64,000 nucleotides of DNA from Artocarpus heterophyllus (GCA_025403435.1 CM046348.1:25169899-25233898), one strand, 5' to 3'; numbered from the stretch's first letter, positions 42,944-57,600 are shown. Notes: generated by a model not told the origin, from the letters alone. Program-made: numbers and translations.

Positions 42944-45900
42944 TGAACTTTTTGCTTACTTCTCCCACCATACTTCACACACGTGCAATTCTACTTTGTT
43001 CTCTTGTGATCATGCTTTGACTAGGATAGCAACAAAGTGGGCCCTATGAGCCATTCTCCTTCAAATCACTTCAGAGCTAATTGTCCCCACCATTCCATCG
43101 GAGGTCCTACTGCTCTTCTTCTATGAGCTTGTTAAAATTCTTTAACTTTGTTGGAATTGCCACTAGTGAATCAAAGACGTTTGCATATACAACCCTGATA
43201 CGTCATACCCTTTGGATCTATCAAACCTCAATCCTATTTCAAAATTCTGTCCGAAATGGGATAGAAAAGCAAAATATGCTAGTCATGAATCGGGTTTGAT
43301 ATTGAAAATTTTTCCCAAACGAAACCCCTAAAAAGAATAAATTCCAAATCTTTTCAATGTATAGCACGTACTTTTCTATCTCTTTTTGGATGGATTTATA
43401 ATGGAGGGGCTACTAGTGGGGTTTACAAATAGTTAGATTATCGTACTATCTAAAATCTACTATTTCATAAAAAATTAAATTTTTTATGTATCTATTAATC
43501 ATTGATGATTTAATACAAATCTAGATTTATCTCTCTTGTGTGATAATAAAATAAAATGCAATCTTACTATAAAATTTTATTCAAATAATGATATAGAGGT
43601 CAAAAAAATGTCAATCAATTAAATTGATGATTTCTTAGGACTTCTTAGGAGTTCTTATTGATCATCGAGCTGTAACACAACCCATTTAGCGTTCATGGTA
43701 TCTATCCAAATAACAAACTTTCTTCGCTACAAGGGCATTTAATTATTATGTCCAAAAATCAAAACCAACCAAAGCTCAACCTTCAAACTTATGTTTGCTA
43801 AAGAGGCGAAGAAAAAAACAAGAACATTATCAGTGACACGAGCAGCCAAAACTAAGCCATTACATGTGTTGATTCGGAATATTTTGATTTGAATTATGTG
43901 TTTTGAGTTGTGTGATTTGAATTGCTATCCGAATTGATGTTTGGATGTGCAGTTAAAGTGTTAATCTAAACATAAAATAAAATTAAAATTTGTATTTGGA
44001 TAGATAGTAGAAAAAGCTTTTAATTTATTAATAAATCTAACTATTAACGTTCATGATATTAGCAAATATGCAATATGAATTTTGATTTCTTTTTCTCTTT
44101 ATTATGAACACAATGAAAAAAGAATTGTTTAAATTAGATATCAAACAAAGAAGGTATGATATTTTTTTCCTAAAATATAAAAAGGTAATATTGTTACGTT
44201 ACAAAAATCAAATTTTGCACTCAAAACTCAATTAAGATTTGAATATTGATGCCACCAAACACATATCCAATTCGAATCAAAATTTTGAGTCTAAAAAGTC
44301 AAGTTAAGCCACACAGCAGACGGGGCCTATGATAGTATTACTAACGCCATGCTGAGCTCATGCTCGGTTATCCAATTTAACTATCTAATATTAGGGGAAC
44401 CATCTTGAGCCTAAACCTCACTTAATCTTGTTTATGAACTTAAAATGAAGATTTCAATGCTTTTAAAACAGTTTAATAGCAACAATCTCGCAGTTAGGCC
44501 ATTAGTCTAGTCATTTTTGTAACCACTAAACAACCAACGACATTGATATTTTTTCATGCACCTTTTTTTTTTTAATTAATTTTCATGAACCTTTTTAATC
44601 AGCATAATTTTCACAGGCTACTTTTTCCAAAGAGAAGAAAAAAAGTCCAGTGAAGTTCTAACCTCTTAATCATGATCTTGAAAAAAAAAAAAAAAAGCTG
44701 TTAGGGAGTTCCAATCTTATATTATGAGGTTCTCCATTAGAAAATTAAAACCCCACTTGATTATGCTTCAAATGACAACATTTGACGTGGATATGATTAT
44801 AACTGGAGAGAGATTGGTTAATCTCTCATCTTTCTATTTCAAAAATCTTGTGTACAAATTCCAATTATTATTTGAGAAGAGGGAAAATACAAAGTAAGAA
44901 TTCCGAACAATTAGTCAACTTTGACACTACATTTTAACTAAATGAGCTATTATTATTACTTGAAAGATTGATAATTATTCTTTCAAGCTCATGATTTTAA
45001 GGCTGACAATGGCGTTAAAATCCCACATGTGACTTGTCAACAGCCATTAGAGAATGTTATCATTGGCTCATGTGATGAGTCCAACTGACATGGACCCGTT
45101 TATCAGTTTATCGTAAAGAAAGGGCCTCATCTTGTGATAATTTCTCAGTCTGTATATGCTGAAGTACTGGGCTTATATAACCCCACAGCTATCAAAGTTC
45201 CCAACCAAATCAACAAGTTTTCTTCTAGACAATGCTTTGGCTTATCAGGCTTAGAAGCTGAGCCAAGTGAAAATATTTTCAAACTTTAAAATAGGAAAAA
45301 AAAAAAATTAAACTAGAGGCATCTACGCGCGCCATGCATGAGAAAATATTATTTGTACTTTTGTCACCAATTAGACTCCCCAAATTTTTATTTTTTTTTT
45401 GGCTAATGAGAGTTACAAGCTTGCGTAGGATAGTAATGGAACAAAAGAACCATATAAGTCATGGTTTTGTTTTTTGTTTTATTTTTGATTTTTTTTTATT
45501 GTTGTTTGGACAGTATATGAAAAAAAAAATTGAAAAAGAAAAGCTTTTATAGTGTTTTGGTTAAATAGGCGAGGAGCTGTTACTTTTATCATAATGTCTA
45601 TTACACCTGCAATTGGAGTTATTTATTCTCTCATTTTTTTTAACAAAAATTCACTTTGTTACGGCAATAAAACTTTTTTGCAATATTTCTAGCCAAAAAA
45701 ATCTATTAAAAGAAATAACTTGAACATCTTTAGTAAATCTAAATAACAAAAATACGCGTGTTAGCATTTGCAAATAGTTATTCACAACTAAAGATTTAAA
45801 ATGAAAATAAAAAAGTTTAATTGGATTTTTTATAAGCATTTTTCATGGAGAATGAGCAAATTAGCAAAATTTTGAAACTTTTTAAAATAAATAGCAAATT

Positions 45901-46676
45901 TTAAAAATATTTACGTAAATAGTAGATTCATGATATAAATAATTATTTATTGTATAAATAAGAATTATTTAGATTGTAAATTAGGAGGTAAATAAAATAT
46001 TTGCACTTTAAATCTATTTAGTATGTAGCTAATAATTAATTTATAAATAAGAGAATAAATAAATTAATTATACCATAATAAATAAATTAATTATACCATA
46101 GATTTGCTATTTACTACAAATATTTTCAAAACCTGTTATTTACTACATTAATTTTGAAAAAAAAAAAGGTATTTACCACAATTTCTAAACATGTTTCTAG
46201 CACCTTATAAAAAAAAAAAAAGAAGCATGTTTTAAGCAACCTTGAAACTGGGTTATCCAAAAAGAGTTTGGAAAAGTGAAAAGCTAATTCAAAGTGGTCA
46301 TTCGAACAAACCAAGAAGAAGATTATAGACAGAATATATCAAAAACAACTTAAGAATGCCCTTTCAAACAAGACGTAGCAACATGGAAAAAACGTAGTAA
46401 CATGGAAAAAAAAAGAAAAGAAAAGAAAAGAAAAGAAAAGATAACAAGCACACAAGGTTTATTAGCAGTTCACCTTTGTCAAGAGTTACTTTCAACTGTA
46501 ACAGTTGCATATTTCACTATGATAGAAGATTACAAAAAGAATCACACCCCTGGCGCTGCTAGATCCTGATAGTGTTTCTATACATTCAGTTTTACAAAAA
46601 CTGTCATGTTCCCTTACATACGTGTAATTAGGGCAACAAAAATACGTGCACAGAAACTCCAATATACCCCTACTAA
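42944..46676. other. Intergenic region without recognised gene
   Basis: Mostly AT-rich with homopolymer runs. Short open readings (43081-43299, 45334-45552) have no recognisable motif. A promoter-like phrase CTTATATAACCCC is at about 45173, with no sound ORF after it. (AAAAG)n lies at about 46405-46441. Around 43870-44320 two Phe/Leu-poor AT stretches with TTTGATTTGAATT-type words may be a decayed small transposon, without clear ends. Confidence 0.5.
46405..46441. repeat. (AAAAG)n microsatellite
   Basis: Six units of AAAAG after an A-run. Confidence 0.9.
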
Positions 46677-46842
46677 GGTGGTGTTTGACTAAGAGTGGTG
46701 TGTACTACAAACTCAGTTATGAACAGTATAAAGCTCTCACATGTTACAGTAAAAAGAAAAATGTTACTACAATATAAAGCTCTCACATGTTACAATAAAA
46801 ACGATTTCCACTAATAGTTTTCACTACTAACCAAACACTCTC
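46677..46842. mobile_element. Tourist-like MITE candidate
   Basis: 166 bases flanked by TAA on both sides (46674-46676, 46843-46845), the duplication type of PIF/Harbinger elements. The ends GGTGGTGTTTGACTAAGAGTG and, inverted, GAGAGTGTTTGGTTAGTAGTG agree at 14 of 21 positions. Inside, the words TATAAAGCTCTCACATGTTACA occur twice in tandem. A related sequence lies in the opposite sense at 52106-52262. Confidence 0.6.
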
Positions 46843-46845
46843 TAA

Positions 46846-49001
46846 AACATTATAGATCCGCGCTGTGTAAGCTCCAACTTCGTGGACTTTTAAGTCTTAA
46901 GTATTTTATTTTCTTCCCCTTATTTTTTTTTAAACAAAGTTTAAAGAAAAAGAGATTTCCTTGTAAACCGAATCTCAAGTAAAAGAAGAATTAGTGCATG
47001 ATTATGGTTCTCTGAAAGTCGTCCACAAATTTACCTTGTTTGGAATTGTTGTGAAATTAGTGGTTGTAGCAGGCAGATGAGACAATTTGTCATAGTTCTC
47101 TCTCCCTTTCAAAACAAACAACAAAATAATGTAACTTCCAAACTATCATCATGAAATTTAATCAATCAAGAACAGTGTTGGAGAATTATGGACCACAATG
47201 ACAACTTTTGTAACAATTTAGTTATCTTTTCCATAGCAAAAAGGCAGCACTATGAGCTAGGTTGTCTCGGTCTACCTGTACTTTTACATACCAATTTTTA
47301 TCCTGATGGGACCATTTTATTCTGATTTGGGTCTAAATTCTTTATTCATTTATAGTTTATTTGATGCGGATTTGAGCCCAATTTAAAGTATAAAAGCAGT
47401 TTTAAATATGACAAAATATTTAAAATTTAAACTTTATCTTTTAAAGATCATGCTGTTTAAACATTTTTTTATAGTAAAAATTATTCTAATTTTTACTTTA
47501 TTTTCATAAATCATAATTTTTTAAATATTAATTTTCGTTTTGAACTTGATGTGTGTTTTATTCTCATTTTAAACTTTTACGTTTCAAAGTCGGTTCAAAA
47601 CCATCATTTTAACCACATAGTTTAAAACTATCAATTTAAACCATAAAATTTAAAACCACATCATTCTGAACCTACGAACCAAACGAACCCTTAGCATCTC
47701 ATTTATATCTCATTCTATTATATAAAATGTAAATCTTATTAACAGCTTGGATTAGTATGTGGTGATGATTAGAACAGAAACCCACCATTCAAAAAGTGAA
47801 GGAAAACAAAAGAAAAGGTGATGGAGAAGCAACAAACCATCACGGCTTCTGAAATGCTTGATCCAGTTCACCACTTTTTAAATGAACAACCTTTTGTTAA
47901 ATCTAGACGAATGAGAATCACTGTTGCAGAAGAACATAAATTTGAAGAACACTGGTAATTGTGTCAGTTCCATTAATCACTTTTATACACGACTTTTAAG
48001 TATTTGTCCATGTTTTGTCACAATTATGTACACATATAAGCCTACATATACACTCATTAATTTATCCACACAAAATACATAATTATGAGACTTTTCTTTT
48101 GAAGGAATCATAAATATTACACATCTTTTGCAAAAGCATTGACATGATACAAGACATATATATTGAATATTCTCAAATGTGGACAAATTTCAATGCCTGA
48201 AAAAGCTGGGAACAAAACCAATCAACATATTCTTTTTGGATATTAGATCCAGTCAAGACGTCATAAGAAAATTTGCCAATTTACAGTTTAGAAAACTTTT
48301 TTTCAACGAGATATTGCACAGCCATATTAGATTATGTTCTCTTTGTGGGTTGGTGCGGACATATAATATATAGTTTTATTTCTTTTTTCAAACATTATAC
48401 TGTAAAACATATATATACTCGGCAGTGGGAAACCAAAGATAATGTTACATAGAATAAACCTACCAAAATCCACTTCTGTGCAAAAATTCCATCATACTTC
48501 ACCGTTGGAAACCCTGACATTCCATATGTTTCGAATGAAAAATTCCCACTCCCTCTTCCTTTCCCATAAATCAAAGAAGGCCGTCAAAGGTGAATATCTC
48601 CAATATACCCCACAACGTTGAAAATGAAGTCTCAATAATCCATTTCCATTCCCCACTTTTTTCCTTTAATGTATACCACTTTCTTCATTTTACTCAAGTG
48701 TGGGTTCTCACCAAAAGCATATATATCAACATCCATGCAATACAAACATTATTTTTGTACAAACACACTAACATAGCAATCTACTTAAAGAATTCCACTT
48801 TGCCCAACTATTCTTTGAGAAAACCGAAAGTGAAATGTGATTCAATTGTGACCATCTTTGTTCAACCAGAACCTTGTCCTTGTGGCAGAAATGGAGAGAG
48901 ATGACACAAGCCTGACCATCCTCTGATTTCACAAAAACCGGAGGGTTTTAGCCTGTTTCTCCTTATTCCCTCCCTCGAATTCATCGAACATATACATTTC
49001 A
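46846..49001. other. Intergenic, upstream of the cytochrome b561 gene
   Basis: AT-rich. No motif is seen in the short open readings at 47983-48186 and 48179-48373, or in the one at 48590-48904 that overlaps the likely promoter. The last few hundred bases should hold the promoter of the gene at 49091. Confidence 0.5.
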
Positions 49002-49008
49002 ATATATA
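49002..49008 (+). promoter_or_regulatory. TATA box of the cytochrome b561 gene
   Basis: ATATATA in TTTCAATATATAGTGC, 83 bases before the ATG. The start of transcription would be near 49035. Confidence 0.6.
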
Positions 49009-49090
49009 GTGCTTTAAAAGGAAGCACTAAAAATTTTCACCCTTTTAAAAGGTTTTAAGCTTTCTCTCAGCTCATTCAGAGAGACACAAA

Positions 49091-49603
49091 ATGGGAATGG
49101 ATAAGCTGAGATTGGCTTCTTTCTTTGTTCATGTAAGTTTCATTTTTCTTCTTCTTTTACCACTAGTCAACTCATCATCTCAAGAACATGTGGAAAGTTT
49201 TGAGACTACTTCTGATGCAAGCAACAAAGGGAACACCCAACAGGTACTATATGAAGCTCCTGATATAAATATATATATATATATATATATTATATTTTGT
49301 TATCCAGATTTTTGTTTCCTTTGTCATGAAAATTTGGTGGGATTTTTTTTTTTTAATGTTCAAAGCTTCTTTGAATTTTTGTCAATATTACACAGCTGAG
49401 TCAAAAACTGTTGTTTGAGATAACAACTCATGGGTTTTTGCTCTGGGCTTCAATGGGATTCTTGATGCCTATTGGGATCCTCACTATAAGGATGTCACAC
49501 AAAGAAGAATGTGGAAGAAGGCTCGGAATTCTTTTCCAGATTCATGCTGTTTCACAGGTCAGCTTATTTCCATACTAATCTAGATGAAACTGTGAAAGCC
49601 TTT

Positions 49604-49635
<32 letters not shown>

Positions 49636-50992
49636 AATTATTTTTTTAACACCTTTACTTCATAAACGATATCTCTACAGTTTTCCAAAAGATACCATTT
49701 ATACTCCTAAACTTCGTTTATTGAAGGTAGATACCCCACTATTCAACTTTTCAATGATGGTGAAAGTAAAATTAGAACACACTCCTTATTGGCTTTACAA
49801 ATATTTCAAGTAGCCCACAGATTTCCAATAACTAAAAACGGAAAAAAAAAAAAAAGTTGATTAACTTCACTTTCCTCAGGTTTCTTAACCAGAGAGAGCA
49901 AGAAAAGACATTTATTGCATATCAATTTTAGAATCCACTACATTATGATGTTAGGTACTTATCAAGTTCCTCAGGTTCCTCAGGTTTCTTAGCCCACATT
50001 TAGGTACTTATCAGGTTTTTCTGATCTCACTGTTTCAAGAATTAAGCATGTGTTATATATTTATAAAACCAGCAATTATGATGTTGGGTGTAGAAATATT
50101 GACCAATACACAGTAAAGATATGTAGTCATTAATTTACCAACATGAATTACACACCTACTTTTTATGCAATGAGTCTCTCTCTCTCTTTTAAATTTTTTA
50201 TTTTATTTTATTTTATTTTTAATTATTATTATTATTATTTTTTTTACAGATTCTTGCTGTGCTTCTAGCAACAGCAGGGGCGGTAATGTCCTTCAAGAAC
50301 TTCGATAACACCTTCAACAATAATCACCAAAGGATTGGGGTAACCCTCTATGGGATAATCTGGCTACAAGCTATTCTTGTATTCTTAAGGCCAAATAGGT
50401 AAATGAACAAAAGCCCTTGATATAAAAGCAATGTAAAGTCACATCTTGGGTTGTTTCCAAAAAGTCAGAAAGGCAAAAAAAAAAAAAAAAAAACAAAAAA
50501 GGAATTCTTAACATATTTACTTTCATTTACGTATGTGCGTGAAAACAAGTACCTCTGATTTCTGTGGCGGCATTCTGCTCTTGTTTTGTTTTATTTATTA
50601 TCTTCTGAAGCTTTTCTGTACCGTGGCCAAAGTGTATTTGTCTGACTTCAATGTTTCCCAGATTATAAAAGATTGGTTTTAATTTTACAAGCTCTGTTTT
50701 GTTTTTTAGGGGGTCCAATGGAAGGAGTGTTTGGTTTTTTGTACATTGGATGCTTGGAACTGCGGTCTCCTTAATGGGAGTGTTTAGCATATATTCAGGT
50801 TTACAAGCTTATCATCAGAAGACATCAAGAAGCATAAGGATTTGGATCTCACTTTTCACAGCTGAGATGTGTTTGATTTGCTTCTTTTACCTGTTCCAAG
50901 ACAAGTGGACTTACATACAAAAGCAAGGAGTAATCTTGGGCAATGAATTAACAAGAGAAAAGCCAAAAGACTTGGCTACAGAGCTTTGCTGA
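49091..50992 (+). CDS. Cytochrome b561 domain-containing membrane protein, four exons
   Basis: The exons are 49091-49243, 49396-49557, 50250-50398 and 50710-50992, all with GT..AG introns. They join to 747 bases, 248 aa. The N-terminus MGMDKLRLASFFVHVSFIF is a signal peptide or anchor ending near residue 28. The core has hydrophobic helices and four well-placed His that fit the two haem-b sites: H63 (TTHGFLLW), H101 (QIHAVSQ), H131 (NNHQRIG) and H167 (VHWMLGT). Proteins of this family move electrons across membranes, often from ascorbate. No DOMON domain precedes the core, so it belongs to the short plant type (b561 domain only). The start is the first ATG after the leader and gives the signal sequence. 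Intron 2 (692 bases) holds an A-run and short direct repeats. Confidence 0.93.
49244..49395 (+). other. Intron 1 of the cytochrome b561 gene
   Basis: GTACTATATG...TTACACAG, phase 0. It contains (AT)n near 49270-49290 and is read through in frame for some codons, which explains a longer single-exon open reading. Confidence 0.85.
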
Positions 50993-51660
50993 GAAAGCTG
51001 CTTAATTAATTGCTCATTTTACTAACACAATACTAGTCATTCTCTTGAATGTTTTGCTGATTTTCTATATGTTTTCTTTTTTCTCCCTTTTAACCTCTTT
51101 GAAAGAGACATCAGTGTTTGAAGTCTGCATATGGGATTGTGCATGAAAATTTTGGGCCTCTATAAGTGGCAGAATGTAGATTTGTAGAAAGTGAACCAAA
51201 AATATCCACCCTTGGGAAACTAATGTCATTCATTGCTATGTGAACATTTATCACATTTAATAATGGTATTTTTAATACGAAACTTTTAGGGCAAGAACGG
51301 TCTTTTTTCACCATCAATAGGAACTATTAGATTAAACATTTTATTGTTTTTCTAAAGACTTGATGTATGAGTATTCTCGTTAAAAATTTATAGCATGCGG
51401 TGTAAATTATAGATTATTTCGTTGAAAATTAATCCAACTGCTTGAATAGCGAAACACGCGGTTTCCCAAAGCTCCAACAGTTGAATACTTCAAAGTTAAA
51501 GGCATATATGAAGCCTGTGACACACCCTTTTTCTTTATGCAGGGGCCAAAAATTTTCTTTCACCAACAATTTGTATGCTTTTATAAAAGGACTATAAAGT
51601 CTGACTATTCCCCAATCCCAAACATTTTTAAACTAGTGTGAATTCTTGTATTATACACTT
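50993..51660. other. Region between two convergent genes
   Basis: It holds the 3' ends of the b561 gene (left) and the plastid-protein gene (right). No further gene is seen. The minus open reading at 51111-51317 has no motif. Confidence 0.6.
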
Positions 51661-54600
51661 TCAAGGAAAAAACTGAACGTAACCAGTTAGAATAGCAATT
51701 CCCAAAATTACAAGAGGTGGAAGAATGACAAAGGCCCCAATTGTGGCGAAGAAAACAGAGTCATTCCTTTGAGATACTTCGTTCAAGTAAGCTTGTCTTC
51801 TGATGTTTCTTTTCTGTGATATGGTCAAGAACTTTGCACTCACTTCCTTCAGATTTTTGCCTAGTGGTAAGCTGAAATCCCCTTCTCTGTCCTCAACTAG
51901 CTGCGCTAGCTGATTACGGATGGCGAGCTTTCTAGAGCTATCTTCACTCGCATAACCTGTTTACCGATAGAGAATGTATTTGGTAAGAATGAAAAGTTAG
52001 AACAAATGTACTGTAACATGTTTATGAACTTTTTTTTCAAAAATTTTGTAATAAAATTAAAAAATATATATAGTTTTAAATTATCAGATGACATCAAAAT
52101 TAAAAAGGTATTTGACAAGGTGGTTATAATTTTTTTACTGTAGCATATAAAAGCTCTATATTGTAGCATTTTTTTTGTTATTGTAACATGTAAGAGTTTT
52201 ATACTATTTATAATCGAAAAAATGATTCAAATTGTGGTCCAAATCGAGTTGCCAAACATCATATAAATTTTAGGGTAGAAAAATATATAGGTCATTGTAG
52301 AATTATATGCTTGTTAGTTTTTCTAAAAGAAGTTAACTTTATAATTTTTGTTTGTTGTTGATGAAAGGACAGAGCTCACTTACCGTCGACCGAAGATGAG
52401 CCACTAGAGGTCAACTGCTCCAAAAGATCCAGCTGTGCACGAGCTGACGAGGATGGACCTTCAAGAAAAATAATCATTAGAAATAGCCTTGTTGAATGAT
52501 TTATATTCAGTTTATTGGGTCTTTTACAAGAGGGCCTTTAGTGTATGTTTATAAATGTATGATACAGTCAAAATCACTTTAAAATAAAAATAAATACATA
52601 GATTAATTTTAATATGAATAATTTTATTTAACCTCATAACATCATAATCCCTATTAATAAAACAATAAGTTTTAGTCTAAGAAGACATTATATATTAGAC
52701 ATAGTAGGACTTTAACCATTGAGATGAAAAATGTTTTTCTTCTAATACAGACAACTAAAAAGCAAAACTTTGCAAAACTCTATCGCCTGCCGATCAGAGT
52801 TTCGACTGGATCTGTGCTCCTGCAATCGCACTTCATTGCTTTAGTAACAAACAAAAAGAGACCAGTTTCCGAATGTTGAGACTATTGAAAAAGAATTGCT
52901 AGTTAATAGTTATCATAAGAAATTCATGTTGTATAGCCTAGGAGGGTGAAGGCAGGCAAAATGGCGATTTTAGGCAGACATTTTAACCCAAGTTGAGCCA
53001 TAACCTATTGTTAGAAATTAAAGCAATAAGCAATAAGAAACAGAGAGAAAAATACACACAAGATTTTAAGTGCAAAAACCTTAATAAAGGGTGAAAAAAC
53101 TACGGACAGAGGAGAAACAATCTACTAATTACAAAATAGATATTACAACGGTGTTTAGAGCTCTCAAATACAAAAATTCACTCATTCAATCACTTACAAA
53201 CTCACAAGATTGAGTACCCTATATCACTCTCAACACTATGATCTCTATGATATCTGTATTATTTGTGATTACTGGAAACAATGGAGAATAACAAGTAGAT
53301 ATATACATATATGTGTAGACTCAAACCCTAGCTTAAAATAATCCAAAAACATGTAAAAATGCAGAATCTACGTTTGGGCTGAGTCGTAGCACCGTAGCGC
53401 TGCCTTTCTAGCGCCGCGACACTCGTTCACCAAATTGTAGTGCCGCAACGTTGCTTTCAAGCGCCGTGGCCCTATCTTTCTGTCAAGTATGGTTTTGAGT
53501 CACCACAATAACAATCTCCACCTTAACACAAAATCCACCATAAAAGAAAAAACTCCAACATGTGATTAATCAAATTCTCCATCTCTTTCACAAAGCCCCA
53601 ACGGGCAACTAACAAATACGAACATGAACACCAACCAAGTTCAAGCAATGCTCAAACTTAGCTGTAGGTAATGACTTAGTCATCATATCGACAAGATTAT
53701 CATGCGTACTGATTTTGCTCACACCAATATCACCACAAGCAACAATATTACGAACAAAGTGATAACGAACATCAATGTGCTTCGTCCTCTCATGAAACAT
53801 TTGATTTTTAGTGAGAAAAATAATACTCTGACTGTCACATATCACCATAGTAGCCTGCAAGTCTTCACTGAGTTCTCCAAATATGCCTCTCAACCAAATA
53901 GCTTCTTTGAAAGCCTCCATAATAGCCATATATTCAGCCTCAGTAGTAGACAAGGCAACAGTAGCCTGTAAGATAGCCTTCTAACTAATAGCATAACCCC
54001 AACTATAAACACATACTTAGTAAGCGATCTCTTTTTATACAAGTCTTTAGCAAAATTAGAATCAATGTATCCCACAACACCATCTTCAATCCTCTCAAAG
54101 TACAAACAAACATCAATAGTGCCATGCAAGTATCTAAAAATCCATTGCATCGCTTTTCTAGTGCTCTTTACCTAGATTAGCCATATATCTACTAAATGCA
54201 CTTACTGCATATGATAAATCTGGGTGAGAATATACCATAGTGTACATGAGAGAACCAACTGCACTAGAGTACAAAACACGCGACATGTACTCAATCTCAT
54301 CGTCTGACTATGCTAACGCACCTAAAAGTCTGAAATGCGCTACTAACGGAGTGCTAAATGGTTTTGCTTTTAGTATGTTGAACCTGTGTAAAACTTATTC
54401 AATGTATCCTTTCTAACTCAAATATAGCTTACATGCTTTTCTATTTCTCAAAATCTTCATGCTAAGAATCTTCTTGGCAACCCCCAAGTCCTTCGTCTCA
54501 AAAACTCTAATGAGTTGAGCCTTTAACTTCTTAATCTCTCCTTTATCCTTAGCAGCAATCAACATATCATCAACATATATGAGCAAATAAACAAGGGACC

Positions 54601-57600
54601 CATCATCACCCCTCTTGAAGTAGACACAGTTGTCATAGCTACTCCTTTTAAACTCATGAGCAGTCATAAATGAGTCAAATCTCTTATACCACTACATAGG
54701 AGACTGTTTAAAACCGTAAGGAGACTTTTTTAACGAGCAAGCATAGTCTTCTTTACCTATAACAACGAAACCCTCGGGTCACTGCATGTAAATGTCTTCC
54801 TCGAGATTTCTATGGAAAAATGCAGTCTTCACATCTAACTACTCAAGCTCAAAATCATAAGTGGCCACAATAGCAAGCAAGGCTCGAATTGAGCTATGCT
54901 TAACCACAGGAGAAAAAACATTTGTAAAGTTAATACCTGGAACTTGATTGTATCTTTTTGCAACTAGTCTAGCCTTGTACCTAGCATTCTCAACTCCCGG
55001 TGTACCTTCTTTTCTTTCAAATACCCATTTGCAGTGAACAACTTTCTTTCCTTTAGGTAACTTCACCAAATCCCATGTGTCATTCTTATGTAGGGATTTC
55101 ATTTCCTTCTGTATAGTAATCATCCACTTATCAGAGTCAATTGACTCAACCGCCTGTAAATAGGTAGAAGGTTCCTCACCAGACTCAATACCTTCTGCCA
55201 CCAATAAAGCATAAGCCACCAAGTCAACCTCAGCATACCTCTGTGGAGGCCTAACATCTCTCCTCAGACTATTCTTGATGATAGAATACTACAGTGGTTT
55301 CGATGGCAGTGATGGGAAAGCAACATCTCCATGACTCTCTGAACTTGACTGGAAAGTCAAATAGGATGATGTATTTGTCTCAATCTAAAACTTCATCTAT
55401 CTGGGAGATCTTTCCTGATCGACATCACTAGATCCCGTAGTAGATGTCTCACGTAACATAGCAGTCTCATCAAACATAACATCCCTACTAATAATAAGTT
55501 TTTTGGTTTTTGGGCACCACAACTTATAACCTTTAATTACAGGCTTATAACCAAGAAATATACACTTTATGGATCTAGGCTCTAACTTTTCATTGTCAAT
55601 ATGAGCATAAACGGGACAACCAAAAATTCTCAAATTAGAATAATCAAAAGGTTTTCCTTACCACATCTCTTCTGGTGTCTTCTTGTCAATGATGATGGAA
55701 GGAAAGCGATTGACCAAGTAGCAAGCTGTGGAAGCGGCTTCAGCCCAAAACGACTTAGGTAGGCTAGCATTTGAGCATATGCAACGTACCTTCTTCATCA
55801 ATGTTCTATTCATTCGCTCTGCCACACCATTTTGCTGCAGAGTACGTCAGACTATTAAGTCCCTCATAATTCCTTTTGATTTACAAAAGGTATTAAATTC
55901 ATCTGAACAAAATTCCAAGCCATTATTTGTGCGGAGACATTTAACTAGCTTATCGGTTTACTTTTCTACCATGATCTTTCAATCTTTGAATGTAGCAAAA
56001 ACATCATTCTTTTGCTTCAAAAAGAATGTCCATACCATTCTAGAAAAGTCATCTATGATTGTAAGCATGTAATTAGCTCCACCACGTAAAGGAACAATAG
56101 ACTCCCTAAAGGTCAGAATCAATATACTAGAGAATTCCCTTAGTACTGTGGATGCCTTTGCCAAAACAAACTTTCTTCTGTTTTTCAAACACACAGGGCT
56201 CACAGAACTCCATCTTACCTATACACTGGCCACCAAGAAGCCCTCTCTTACTTAACTCTGCCATCCCAAGCTCACTATATGCCCCAGTCACATATGCCAT
56301 AACTTAGTGACATCACTATCAGATATAGTGGACGTAGAAACTTTTGCATCACCAACAACTATAGTACCTTACAAAACATACAAACTAGCAAATTTCTTCT
56401 CACCTTTCATCATCACAAGAACGCCTTTACTAACTCTCAGAACTCCACCTTCAGCGGTGTACTTGTACCCTTTAGCATCAAGAGTACTTAAGAAAATTAA
56501 ATTCCTCTTAAGATCGGGGACATGTCTTACATCACCTAGTATTCTCACTAACCTATTATGCATCCTAATTCTGACATTACCAATACCAGCAACCTTGCAT
56601 GGGGTGTTGTTTCCCATCAAAACAGAGCCTTTAGAAACCGTCTCATATGTTGAAAACCAGTCCCGGTTGGGACACATATGAAACGTACATGCGGAGTCAA
56701 GAACCTAATCCTCATAGGGTTTAGAATCACCATCAGAAATTATCAAAAGCTCACCATCAAAAACTTCTTCAACGACACTAGCTTCATTGGCATTCGGTTT
56801 CTTCCTCTTTTGATTATCAGCCCTCTAGTTTTTATTCTGCCACTTATAACACTCAGTGTTAACGTGCCCTTTCTTTTTGCAATAGTTACAAAACTTGTTC
56901 TTATTTCTGGATTTACACCTAAATTTATTCTCAGTCTTAGAACTTCTCTTTTAGGTTCTACCTCTAACAACTAAACCATCTCCTTGTGTTTCGGATCCAA
57001 TCACTAACTACTTCATTTTTTTAAAAAAAAATAAAGCCTCATAAACCTCATCTAGGATAAGAGTGTCCCGACTATATAAGATAATATCCCTAAATGTGGC
57101 AAATGATAAAAGCAATGAACATAATAAAATTAACCCAAGGTCTTCTTCATTATACTTAACTTCCATAGCCTCCAAATCAGACACAATCTCTTTAAGCATA
57201 GTTAAGTGATCCTCGAAAGACGTACCTTCAAACATTCGGTGAGAGTATAGACGTTGCTTTAAATGAATTTTGCTAGTCAGACTCTTAGTCATGCATAATT
57301 GCTCTAGCTTAAGCCATAAAGCAACAGCGGTCTTCTCCTTTAGTATATCCTACAAAATCTGATTTGACAAATGAAGGTGTATTTGGGACAAGTCCTTATG
57401 CTCTTTTCCTCCTTCATCCATGATAGGGGCTTGTTATCGAAACCCAATAGCGCAGCATCAAGGTCTATCTATGCCAAGACAGCCCGTATCTTCACTTGCC
57501 ATAGAGAAAAACTCATTGTGTGATCTAGCAGTGGAATATCGAATTCATGGTTGCCATTGCTAATCAAAGCCAAAGCTCTGATACCACTTAGTTAGAAATT

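Noticed and set aside
43870..44330. Possible small DNA transposon with TTTGATTTGAATT-type words at both sides
   Set aside because: No clear terminal inverted repeat or target duplication could be fixed by eye, and composition alone may explain the words.
48590..48904. 104-codon plus-strand open reading upstream of the b561 gene
   Set aside because: No motif, low-complexity His/Ile/Tyr composition, and it overlaps the likely promoter region.
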